A program made the translations under genes and the position numbers. From contig OX344763.1 in NCBI GenBank assembly GCA_947034895.1, forward strand, positions 17,081,001 through 17,145,000: a DNA stretch of 64,000 nucleotides, given 5' to 3'. The notes beneath the pieces are model-generated. The model made no database searches and was not told the origin of the DNA. It worked only from the letters and a program-made list of their open reading frames with translations. The DNA comes from Rhytidiadelphus loreus (taxonomy: Eukaryota > Streptophyta > Bryopsida > Hypnales > Hylocomiaceae). Shown one piece after another: positions 37,243 through 46,165 of this stretch; the stretch's first letter is position 1; every line of letters starts with the position of its first letter.

Positions 37243-37809
37243 ATGTCCAAAACATCAGGCAATAGGATGAGTGCACGGGACGTCGAGGGGGAGTGGCGCG
37301 CAGCCTCGTATTTCTTGGCAAAGGGACCTTCTGCAAGTGTGCAGTATTTGGCCAAGGATGTGAGGGCGCAGCTTTTCGCTTTGAAGGCGCAAGTATTGGA
37401 TGGCGATTGTCCTCCTGGCCAAGATGGGTCCATGGCTATGGATCCTTCTCTTAGGATCAGACAGGTTGGTCAGAAGCCGGCCTTCATTTCCATGTCCTAT
37501 ATGGTGTGGTAGTTTTCAAAGCTTGAATCTATAAGTATTTCCGGCGTCCTTTGTCTCCACCTTGTTGTGAATGTCTTTGATAAGAGAAATTTATTGCAGG
37601 AAGCGTGGAATTCCCTGAGCGGGATGTCCAGAGAGGAAGCCAAGAGGAGATATGTGGATTTGCTATCTGAGGTGCTGCCTGAATGGAAGAAATGGAGCGC
37701 AGATCATGGCAAGGGAGGGGAGGAGCACGAGAGTGAGGCCGACAGACTTGTGAAAGCTTTCAAAGCGAGATTGGCCTCGAGTAACTCTACTCAAATTTCT
37801 AGGTTATAG
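37243..37809 (+). CDS. Acyl-CoA-binding-domain-like protein (2 exons, 143 aa)
   Basis: Exons 37243-37464 and 37600-37809 join in phase 0 (CAG|GTTGGT ... TTGCAG|GAA). The order of motifs follows the acyl-CoA-binding fold: EWRAASYFLAKGPS (residues 17-30), a helix ending LFALKAQVLDGDCPP (44-58) in place of the usual LYALYKQAT-GPC, then RIRQEAWNSLSGMSREEAKRRYVDLL (71-96). Acyl-CoA-binding proteins carry long-chain acyl-CoA esters in the cytosol. Here the Tyr and Lys that normally contact the acyl-CoA head group are replaced or shifted, so binding is uncertain. A C-terminal acidic then basic helix extends past the domain. An upstream open segment at 36346-36426 (27 codons, followed by GTATCA) could encode an alternative N-terminus, but I found no phase-compatible junction. 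Confidence 0.7.
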
Positions 37810-38214
37810 CTGTACTATAATGTTGAGTTACGGAGTCTTGAACATTTATTACTGTGGCAAAGTATAGTGACCAGTTTTAGATATGTAAGAGAGATTTCTT
37901 CACTGTTCCAAAGAATTTTTTATGATTCATAGAAACAAGTGCTGGACTGCTGGGATTAATTCAATAAAAATGCCGCTCCCTTGCATGCAAATTTTGGACT
38001 TGGAAGACTGGTTTCAATGGTGCATTTTAATAGGCACTCAGCGTCCTTTTGCATAAGTATCCTCTAGCCAGTTTTGGATTCCAAAACTATTCCTCAGCAA
38101 ACTATTCCTCCACGAGAGGCAGCAATTTCAATGTTCTCTGTTTTGTCTTAAAGAATGAAAAGAGAGGACACTAAAACCGAAAGAGACCTCCTACACTGAC
38201 CTCTGGCATCATCT
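37810..38214. other. Intergenic, 3' of the acyl-CoA-binding-like gene
   Basis: Probable 3' untranslated region with an aataaa-like signal (tcaataaaaat) near 37961-37970. No gene seen. Confidence 0.4.
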
Positions 38215-38698
38215 ATTCACGCACTTGGTTGTACTTGTGTATGCATGCCACATGCCAAATTATCATCATAGTATCATGTCTCCTAAATGTCCTTGGTTCC
38301 TTCATCTTTATGGATCTGAGTGACAATCTAAATGACAATGCTTGCCCCAATACTATCTGGAAACCAAGGCAGCTACACGTAATTGCAGACCTTACCCAGA
38401 GATAGAATGTTATGACTTATGAGTGACTTTCACTCAATCGTATCCAGATTGGAACTGAATTTCATCCATATTTGGATAAAGTCTGCAAAATTTACGCAGA
38501 GAAATAAAGGGTCGCAGCTAAGCAGGCTCATTCGGTGGTTCCTGTCTGTAGCGTCTTTCTACATCACCAACAAGGCTGGATTTCTGCCAACAACTTCATC
38601 ACTCCACAACCTTGAGAAACTGAAAGAAAATACATCACATCCAGTGATATTACCTCACTTTTATTCAAGTTAGAGCAAACTCTGGCTAAATCCCATCA

Positions 38699-39181
38699 TC
38701 ACTGCTCAGATCGCCCACTCCCGGGCGCCTTGTCATACGTAACCCACGTCGTGGCCGACGCCACCGAGTCATACACCCTGCGCGCACTCGCGTTATCCTG
38801 CGCAGTAGTCCACCGCACCACAGTCAAGCCTTGCTCCTTGGCCATATCCGAGAGCGACTGGATGAGCAGAGTCGCAATTCCGCTTCCCCGAAGATCCGGT
38901 CGCGTGAACAGGTCGTCCAGGTACAAACCCGTGGTGCCCAAGTAGGGGCGAGGCCATCGTCGGTGGTGGGCTAATCCGCCGATAACCCCTGTGTCCGAGA
39001 CCGCCACGAGCGCCTGGGTTACGTGGTGCTCGTCGTGGATCCAGGACCACACGGTGTTCACGGCCTCGTCGCTTGGCGGTTGCTTGTAGAAAGTGCGGTA
39101 GCCGTGGTAGAGGGCGCTCCACTGCTCGTAGTCGGACTCGGTGGCGGGTCGAATGTGCCATTTGGAAGGGTGATCCGCCAT
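38699..39181 (-). CDS. GNAT-family N-acetyltransferase, copy A (160 aa, intronless)
   Basis: GNAT enzymes transfer an acetyl group from acetyl-CoA to an amine; the substrate here is unknown. The N-terminus WHIRPATESDYEQW (8-21) is the typical first strand of the fold. Motif A runs TGLYLDDLFTRPDLRGSGIA (84-103), with the pyrophosphate-binding R-x-x-G-x-A at 98-103. Motif B has N130-x-x-A133-x-x-x-Y137 (DNASARRVYDS). Length is normal for a single-domain GNAT. The gene has no intron and is visibly GC-rich inside AT-rich DNA, unlike its neighbours. That fits acquisition from a bacterium or fungus, which is inference. A near-identical copy lies 6.4 kb away. Strong codon bias opens long shadow frames on both strands here. 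Confidence 0.9.
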   Translation of the reverse strand: MADHPSKWHIRPATESDYEQWSALYHGYRTFYKQPPSDEAVNTVWSWIHDEHHVTQALVAVSDTGVIGGLAHHRRWPRPYLGTTGLYLDDLFTRPDLRGSGIATLLIQSLSDMAKEQGLTVVRWTTAQDNASARRVYDSVASATTWVTYDKAPGSGRSEQ

Positions 39182-39227
39182 CTCTGACTGTGGAAAATCT
39201 TTCGCTCAACGTCAACCTTGCTTCGTC

Positions 39228-39460
39228 TCCTAAATTGCGAAATTTCAGAATGCAACTTCGAAATTACAACCTCTAAAGCACAATTTCAGAAGTACAACTA
39301 CTATCTCAATTGCAACTTTCAAGTTACAACTTCCCAAATTGCAGCTTCTGAATTACAACTTCTATTTGCCACTTCTAATGTACAACTACTAAATTGCAAC
39401 TTCGAACTGCAACTTCCAAATTCCAATTACGACTTCGAAATTGCAGCTTCTAAAAGTACG
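39228..39460. repeat. Short-period minisatellite upstream of GNAT copy A
   Basis: About 20 degenerate units of 11-12 bases vary around aaattgcaactt and aaattacaacttc, with cttcta and cttcga variants. The array begins about 50 bases upstream of the ATG. It is the 5' leader or promoter of the gene by position and is conserved in place at copy B. Confidence 0.85.
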
Positions 39461-39654
39461 CACCGAGAAACTCGTTGACAGGAGCCGCTGCGGGCGGCTT
39501 CGCTCAAATCTTCAGAAAACAACGAGCGGCCCCGTACCACACCGAAACCAGGTAAGACTGTTCACGTACTGTTCACGTACTGTTCACGCTCTGTTCATCG
39601 TTGAACTGACCTCGCTCGTCCCCAAAGGAAAACCCTGAAATTTTTTATTTCCCA

Positions 39655-39835
39655 CGCATAATAAAATTTGCAATTTTTGAATTCATATTTGCAATCAAAG
39701 GCCCAAAATAGCTAGAAGAGATGTAGAGCATACATTTTCTGGGCACAAAATAGGGGGTCTTTTTTTACTTGCACCCGCTGGATTGATTTGAGGGGGATGA
39801 GCGACAATAGGGGGTCAGTTCACCCCGACCGTGAA
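39655..39835 (-). repeat. Inverted copy of the 56812-57290 repeat
   Basis: Read on the minus strand it carries ggtgcaagtaaaaaaag, ccccctattttg, tagctattttgggcc and aaatatgaattcaaaa, the same order as the two tandem units at 56.8-57.3 kb. It is followed by ggggtcagttcaccccgacc, which also matches the far end of that array. Confidence 0.65.
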
Positions 39836-39997
39836 GGTATTGTTCATGCATTGTTCATTGCTGAAGTTCACCCTGGTAACTCCGCCGGTATAAAAGAGAG
39901 ACTCTAGGGACCACTCCAAGGACTTGGAGGTGCGCTTCTACACTCCAGGGACTTGGAGGTGTGCTTCTACACTCCAAGGATTGCATGAGGGGTTCTT

Positions 39998-40247
39998 ATC
40001 GTTACAAAAAATCTCAAGGCCGCAAGACAACTAGCAGCTGGTGCAAATAAACTTTAAAAATTATTAAAACTTAGCAGAAAAAAAAAAAAAAATTCAAGAA
40101 CTGATGTGGCAAAAGTAGTGCCACGTCAATTACTCGATTTAAGGATTTCAAAATATTTTTTTATTTTTTTAATCTTTTTTGTACTTGCACCAAGGTCAGA
40201 AAGTTAAACGGCCTTGTTTTAGCTTGAATTTTTTTGTAATGGGTGCT
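39998..40247. mobile_element. MITE-like element, copy 1
   Basis: The ends are inverted: ttacaaaaaatctcaaggcc on the left and, reverse complemented, ttacaaaaaaattcaagcta on the right, continuing to aaggccg. The interior contains agtgccacgtca and ttgtacttgcacc. Size and ends fit a miniature inverted-repeat element. A target duplication is not clear. Confidence 0.6.
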
Positions 40248-40734
40248 CTTATAGTGCTTTTATAGTTTAGGGGCAACTTTTGAGTGAAGTTTAGTGTTAG
40301 TTTGGAATTCTTTGTTGCACTTTCTTTTGAAGATTCAGATGGCTACCCATGCACATTGGCAAGTATGATGCTCGAGAATGATGACAGTGCAAAGAGTTTA
40401 TCAAAGGAGGAGTTTGAGGGTGGTGGTGCATTTTAAACCACCCCTATAAAAGCGTCATAAATAATGTTGTGCATAGTCAATTTGGAAGAGGTTTTATTGG
40501 CCACACTTTGCCGTTGCACGTGTGTACTTATAGGCATTTGATTAGCTGACAAGTGCTATTCTAATGAACAATTAAAGCACTTAATTCAATTATTTATGTG
40601 CTTTGTATAAAATAAGCTTACATGTGTAGTGTAAGCTTGCAAAGAATGCACTAAATTGGAATTAGAGTGGAGAGTGCATTACTCTATAATGAAGACACAT
40701 TGTGAAGGTTGGCATGAGCGTAATAAGAGTTGTT
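40248..40734. other. Spacer between two MITE-like elements
   Basis: AT-rich sequence with no gene recognised. Confidence 0.4.
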
Positions 40735-41011
40735 GTCATCAATTACAAAAATTATGAGGCCTCCAAAGGGCTTTCAATTTTTTTATTTTTAGCTGCTCCA
40801 TAGTGCAAGTACAGAAAAAAAAAATATATATATATATATACATATAATATATTTTTTTTTAATTTAAATTTTAAAAATTGCTAGTTTGACGTGGTGCTAA
40901 CGTGGCACCAATAGTGCCACATCATATCAAAAAAAATCCCTAATTGCACATGGAGGGCAAAGTTGGCAGCCCTTTGGTCTTTGGAGGCCTCAAATTTTTT
41001 GTAATGACTTG
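40735..41011. mobile_element. MITE-like element, copy 2
   Basis: Inverted ends attacaaaaattatgaggcc and, from the right, attacaaaaaatttgaggcc; the arms continue as tccaaagggct. The interior holds the dyad GTGGCACCAATAGTGCCAC and gtgcaagtac, shared with copy 1 in opposite orientation. A second, outer inverted repeat (aagagttgtt at about 40725 and aacaactctt at about 41055) encloses it. Confidence 0.65.
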
Positions 41012-43383
41012 TGGGACTCACTTGTGCGATTCCAAAGCATATTATAATTAATAACAACTCTTCTCTATATATGGAAATAGGGACCTATGGATGTTTGAAT
41101 TTGAAAATTCGTTTTTAATGCATGTTGCGTCAAAAAAAATTAGAAAATTTGCAACAACTGTATTATTCATATCTCTTCTGGCCAAAAAAATTTACAAACG
41201 TTTCCCTACTCTTAGCTCTCTACAAACACAGATTTTTCCTTAAATGGTCAACTTATGAGCCTCCTACCTTAACTTTGGTCATGAGCTTCATTAATTGTGT
41301 GTCCCAAAGATATAAGAAATAGAGGAAGAAGAGTACATTAGGAGCAACAGAGCACTCCAAAAGTTGTGATGATAGGTAGAGCAACCTTCTGACATATTTA
41401 CACATATTTAAGGTGGCTTTGAAGATCCATGGTAGGGATAGACCAACTTAAGTAGGAAAATGAAAACTTCTTGCCCCACACAAACTACTATGTCTTCCCC
41501 TTATTCCATCCAACAGTGTGGTTGCTCTAAGCACTTTGAGGTGGCCAGGGTTGATGATCCCCTCATTGCCCCAATCAAAATAGATAGAGGTGGATGAGGG
41601 CATCCTTCTGGTTCCTGTGGTTGCATTTTGGGAGGGGGTCTTTTAGCTCTATTCCAAGTAGGGCTTTGGGGGGTTGTATAGTGCTAGATTGCACTAGAAA
41701 AAAATTGGCTAAAAAAAGATGAAAAATGATGAAGTTTTTTGCCAAAAAACTTCAAACTAAAAAATCTTGGATGAAACTATCAGATTGTGGATGAAAACAT
41801 AATTATGGATATTTGATATGTACTAATGTGATATTTCTATCCAATATGTGGATGAATGTTGAAATTTGGAGCACCACTATAACATTTTATATAGCCACTT
41901 TGACTCTTTATAAAAATGAAAAAAAAGCCTAGGTTCTAGAGGATTGTTTCTACAACTTGGTGCCTAGATGTAGAATGGTGGAACAATGGCTTTTTCCACA
42001 ATTTTTATTCTTGTGATGGATATTGCTAGTGCACTCAAATGGACACTTCAAGCATAATTGATGGACACTTTGTTTAGTCTTGACATTTGTGGAATTTAGG
42101 GTATAAGTGACGTATATTGATTCTCTTCTCTTCACTTATTCCACATTGTCTTATATCTCTTATGTTCATCCTTAAAATTTTGTACAACTTTTATTAACAA
42201 AAACACATCCATTCTAAAGATGTGGTGAAGACTAGTATGAACATCAATGTACATGGAAAAGATTAGAAGCAAGAGCTTGGGTGGACAAACTATTTCAATG
42301 CTTGATTACTAGTATAGATTGCGAGTGAGGACCTTTTTGATACCATCACCACCTTTGTTCTCACTTACATGAGAACTACAAGATGATATTGCCTACACTT
42401 GTCCTTGGTCACCCTAAAAAGCCTAACTTGCAAGTTCATAACATTTAATCCTATTGCATGAACACAAAGATTTTGACGAAGCCTTTTAAGAGGCAAGGAA
42501 GAATAGTTGCTAAGGAATTGTGGAAAAAATTGGAGAAGAAGGCCTTTGACATTGGAGGTAATGGTGACAAACCATTCTTTGCTATAGTAATGGAAAAAAA
42601 CTTGGTGAATTTTTTGGCATGAAGACATGTGGGACTATGCAATTTGGCGCTATGAAGACCAACATTCTTTTTTTTGCAATCTAAAATTTGCACAAACTTT
42701 ACTTGAAGTATGTTCTCTTTGACATTGTTTGTGACTTTGTGTAGGTACAAGGAGGGAAATTAAAGCAAAAATTCATTGATAGATATTTGGAAGCAACAAG
42801 AACCTTTACAAGATGAAGAAATCTTCTTTGTGGAGGCATGGACTCGATCGAGGCTACAAGTAATGTTTATGCAAGTAAGCATGTTGAGGCCCTTGATAAG
42901 ATGATGATGACAAAGATGAAGAAAGTGAAGACCACGATGAGAACAAGGACACAAAAGAGGAAGAATAGTGAGTCAATGACTTACAATATGGTTAATCAAA
43001 AGACAAACCATTGTATAGATATGGAGTAGACTTCATGGTTCATTTGCATACTTTGCCTATGACAACAATAAATAAATGCATTTTCAACATTGCATCACAC
43101 GATTTTTTCACTTCATTGATTACTTTATTTCTTTCATTATTTACACCTAGGAATTCTCTCAAAACTAAACAAATTGTCCAAGATTTGATAAGTTCAATCA
43201 ATTTTTGTAAAATTGTAACCATATGAATGAAACTAGACATGTTCCATGTTATGCTAGTTTTTTTTTAATACAATAACATTCATGTGTCTAAAAGTGAGCA
43301 TGAAAATAAACAAAACTCTTAAATGCATCAATTCATAACTTCATAACTTAATACAAGAACGTTCATGTGTCTACGAGTGAGCC
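41012..43383. other. Intergenic with possible degraded B3-like fragment
   Basis: A 54-codon plus-strand frame from 42458 to about 42622 contains KPFFAIVMEKNLVNFLA, which resembles the start of a plant B3 DNA-binding domain. Further on, 42880-42980 encodes an acidic or basic low-complexity stretch in one frame. Stops and shifts break any longer frame. If it is a B3 gene it is a fossil. The rest is AT-rich with no recognisable gene. Confidence 0.25.
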
Positions 43384-43580
43384 CTTGCACAAAATCTTGA
43401 ATAGAAAAATCATAATCATTCATTTTCAAAATTAAAATTTTGGTTTTAAAACTATAATTCCAAAAGAATTTTTCAAAAATATAAATTACTAAAAATATTA
43501 ACTCGGTGAAGTTTTATTTTAACTCCAAAGTTTTGTTGACACCAGAATTTGGTGCCTCACGCATTAGGGGTTAAATCGTG
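43384..43580 (+). repeat. Dispersed repeat, direct pair with 48475-48680
   Basis: Both copies run cttgcacaaaatcttgaata (slightly altered in the second), aaaatcataatcatt, ttggttttaaaac, ttttattttaactccaaagt, a gacaccagaatttggtgcc-like block and a final ggttaaatc-like block. Confidence 0.7.
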
Positions 43581-43999
43581 AAAGAGCTAATCTTGTCTCT
43601 TATATTGACCTTCATTATCACCTATGGAAGGCAACCCATTCTTGATCAATCCCCCCCTCCATTCTGGCTACGTAGGGTGGTGTAATTCCGTGCAAGAAGT
43701 GATTAATAGCAATTAATTATAGTACAATTTTTGACACAATTGTGGCACATTATGATTGGCCCCAAGACTCTCAATACCCATGGTGGATTTTGCAACGAGC
43801 CCTTGGTCGAAAATAGGAAGGTCTATACAACCAGTAACTATGGGCATTGGATCAAAATCTTCATGGAAAAAAAATTCATAGTAATTATGTTTTGCGAAAT
43901 AAAAATCTCAAAAATTATGAAAACCTCATGAGCTCTATTTCTACACATGGGAAACTTTCCCCACAATTAAAACCTGCCTTTGAGATACGTGTATGTGCT
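43581..43999. other. Intergenic, nothing recognised
   Basis: Mixed repeat-like sequence. A short frame at 43731-43931 has no motif. Confidence 0.35.
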
Positions 44000-44395
44000 T
44001 AACCCTTGAACGCCGAAGGGGTGATGCTCAAAATCATCCTTTTTGTATTACTGTGTGAATCATTGGTCAAAGAAATAGCAAAAGCACCTATTGGAAGTCA
44101 AAGTATTGTAGGAGATCTTTCCTTTCCAAACCCAATTCCAAGGATGAATAGTTGCACTTTTGTCCCTACACTCAAAGATTCTTCAAGGGTTAACCATTAA
44201 ACGTCGAGGAGGACATTTGGCGTCCGATGGATGAATCCTTACAGTAGGAAGTGCAACTATTCATCCTTGGAATTTTGTTGTGAAAAGGCAAGGTCTTCTA
44301 TAGTAGTTTGATTTCCAATGAATGTTTTTGCTATTTCTAAAGCCCATGACTCACACGGTAATGGAAAGAGATGATTTCCAAACGTCCTTCCAGGG
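44000..44395. repeat. Head-to-head pair of the 230-bp dispersed family
   Basis: The 44000-44230 copy matches 16975 and 17510 in the plus direction; the 44225-44395 copy matches in the minus direction. Shared inverted blocks include aaggatgaatagttgcactt and its complement aagtgcaactattcatcctt. The pair forms a large palindrome around 44225. Confidence 0.7.
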
Positions 44396-44599
44396 TTAAG
44401 TGGCCAAAAATGGGTTGCCTCCCTTATTCATGCACTTTGGTTGTAATTATTTGCAAGTGATGTAGGCATCACTGGGATAAATGAGTGGACACCGATCTTT
44501 GAATTCGAAATGCGGTTAGGCAGAGATGGAACTCACAGATCATTCTACATGATGCAAATTGTAAACTGAATCCTGTTAATTACACTGATGGAAATTGTC
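44396..44599. other. Spacer before duplicon copy B
   Basis: No gene recognised. Confidence 0.35.
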
Positions 44600-45140
44600 A
44601 TCGAAAGTATCGTGTTTTCTAAATGTCCTTGGTTCCCTTTACTCCTTTATGGACAATCTGAATGACAATCTGAATGACAATGCTTGTTTGGAAACCAAGG
44701 CAGCTACACATAACTTAATTGCAGCCCTACCCAGTTATAGAATGTTATGAATACCTTCTACTGATTCATCAGTTTTTATCCAGATTGGAGCAAAACTTAT
44801 TCCATATTTGGATAAAGCGCGTGGAAATCTACCTAGAGAAGTGACGGATCGTCACCTCACGGATCCTTCCAATCGGTGGTTTTCTTCCCTGTAGAATCTT
44901 TGGACATTACCAAACAAGGCTGGATTTCTGCCAATGATAACTTCCGTCACTCCACAACTTTGGGAAATTGTAAGAAAACATCACAACCAGTGTTAAGCTT
45001 ACTTCCATTCCAACAAGGCTGGATTTCTGCCAACAACTTCATCACTCCACAACCTTGAGAAACTGAAAGAAAAACATCACATCCAGTGATATTACCTCAC
45101 TTCTATTCAAGTTAGAGCAAACTCTGGCTAAATCCCATCA

Positions 45141-45623
45141 TCACTGCTCAGATCGCCCACTCCCGGGCGCCTTATCATACGTGACCCGCGACGTAGCCGA
45201 TGCCACAGAATCGTACACCCTGCGCGCAGTCGCGTTGTCCTGCGCAGTAGTCCACCGCACCACATTCAAGCCTTGCTCCTTGGCCATATCCGAGAGCGAC
45301 TGGATGAGCAGAGTCGCAATTCCTTTTCCCCGAAGATCCGGTCGCGTGAACAGGTCGTCCAGGTACAGCCCCGTGGTGCCCATCAAGGGGCGAGGCCATC
45401 GTCGGTGGTGGGCTAATCCGCCGATAACCCCTGTATCCGAGACCGCCACGAGCGCCTGGGTTACGTGGTGCTCGTCGTGGATCCACGACCACACGGTGTT
45501 CACGACCTCGTCGCTTGGCGGTTGCTTGTAGAAAGTGCGGTAGCCGTGGTAGAGGGCGCTCCACTGCTCGTAGTCGGACTCGATGATGGGCCGAATGTGC
45601 CATTCGGAAGGGCGATCCGCCAT
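45141..45623 (-). CDS. GNAT-family N-acetyltransferase, copy B (160 aa, intronless)
   Basis: Differs from copy A at 12 of 160 residues by my count (H4R, K7E, A13I, T14I, A40V, Y80L, L81M, S100K, T120N, S132T, T145S, W146R). The fold motifs are kept: R-x-x-G-x-A at 98-103 (now RGKGIA) and N130-x-x-A133-x-x-x-Y137. No stop or frameshift has accumulated, and the start and stop positions are the same, so the copy could be functional. Composition is GC-rich like copy A. Downstream sequence through the stop and about 70 bases beyond is nearly identical between copies, which suggests recent duplication or gene conversion. Confidence 0.9.
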   Translation of the reverse strand: MADRPSEWHIRPIIESDYEQWSALYHGYRTFYKQPPSDEVVNTVWSWIHDEHHVTQALVAVSDTGVIGGLAHHRRWPRPLMGTTGLYLDDLFTRPDLRGKGIATLLIQSLSDMAKEQGLNVVRWTTAQDNATARRVYDSVASATSRVTYDKAPGSGRSEQ

Positions 45624-45659
45624 CCCGGACTGCAGTAAATCTTTCGCTGAGCGTCAACT

Positions 45660-45890
45660 AAATTGCGAACTTTCAGAATGCAGTTTCTAATTTAATTACA
45701 ACCTCTAAAGTACAATTTCAGAAGTACAACTACTAAATTACGACTTCTCAATCGCAACTTCCAAATTACAACTTCCAATTTGCAACTTCCAAATTGCAAC
45801 TTCCAAATTACAACTACCAAATTGCAGTTTCTGAATTACAACTTCGAATTGCCACTTCTAAAGTACAACTACTACATTTCGACTTCCATT
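45660..45890. repeat. Short-period minisatellite upstream of GNAT copy B
   Basis: Units such as aaattacaacttcc and aaattgcaacttcc repeat with 11-13 base periods. Unit order differs from copy A, and units have been gained or lost. A further block of the same units follows the insert at 46070-46165. Confidence 0.85.
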
Positions 45891-46165
45891 TGTAACCTGC
45901 ACGAAAGAGTTAGACAGGTGTAGGTAGTTCTTCAGCCCAGCTTGACAGGATAGACAGCGTGAACTCAAGCCCGCGCGACGGCCTCAAAGGCCAAGCTCAG
46001 TCGGTCTTGATTTCGTCTGCATCAAGCGGCATCGATATGTCAGGCTTGCAACGCCAACCAGAGCCAGCACATTGCAACTTTCAGAATGCAACTTCGAAAT
46101 TACAACATCGAAATTACAACTTCGAAACTGCAACTTCGAATTCGAAATTGCAGCTTCTAATAGTA

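Larger units (their letters stand above)
38215..39480. repeat. Duplicated segment, copy A
   Basis: This segment matches 44600-46165. The match begins with blocks such as ctaaatgtccttggttcc, ggaaaccaaggcagctacac and atccagattgga at about 75-80 percent. From about 38630 through the GNAT gene it rises to roughly 95 percent, and it ends in the minisatellite upstream of the gene. The sharp rise suggests selection or gene conversion over the coding part. Confidence 0.85.
44600..46165. repeat. Duplicated segment, copy B
   Basis: It corresponds to 38215-39480. A block of about 75 bases (ctggatttctgccaa through aaacatcaca) is itself duplicated within copy B at 44920-44990 and 45010-45085. An unmatched GC-richer insert of about 180 bases (roughly 45890-46070) interrupts the minisatellite, after which the match resumes to tctaatagtacgc. 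Confidence 0.85.

Noticed and set aside
38793..39215. Long shadow frames over both GNAT genes, on both strands
   Set aside because: They arise from the GC-rich codon bias of the GNAT frame. The called frame alone shows GNAT motifs and is equally conserved at residue level in both copies.
42838..43029. Lys/Met-rich 63-codon frame
   Set aside because: Low-complexity translation of gatgatgac/gaagatgaa runs in degraded sequence; no start context or domain.
45660..46165. Possible CRISPR-like array of short repeats
   Set aside because: Units are 11-13 bases, degenerate and without unique spacers; the context is a plant nuclear genome. It is a minisatellite.
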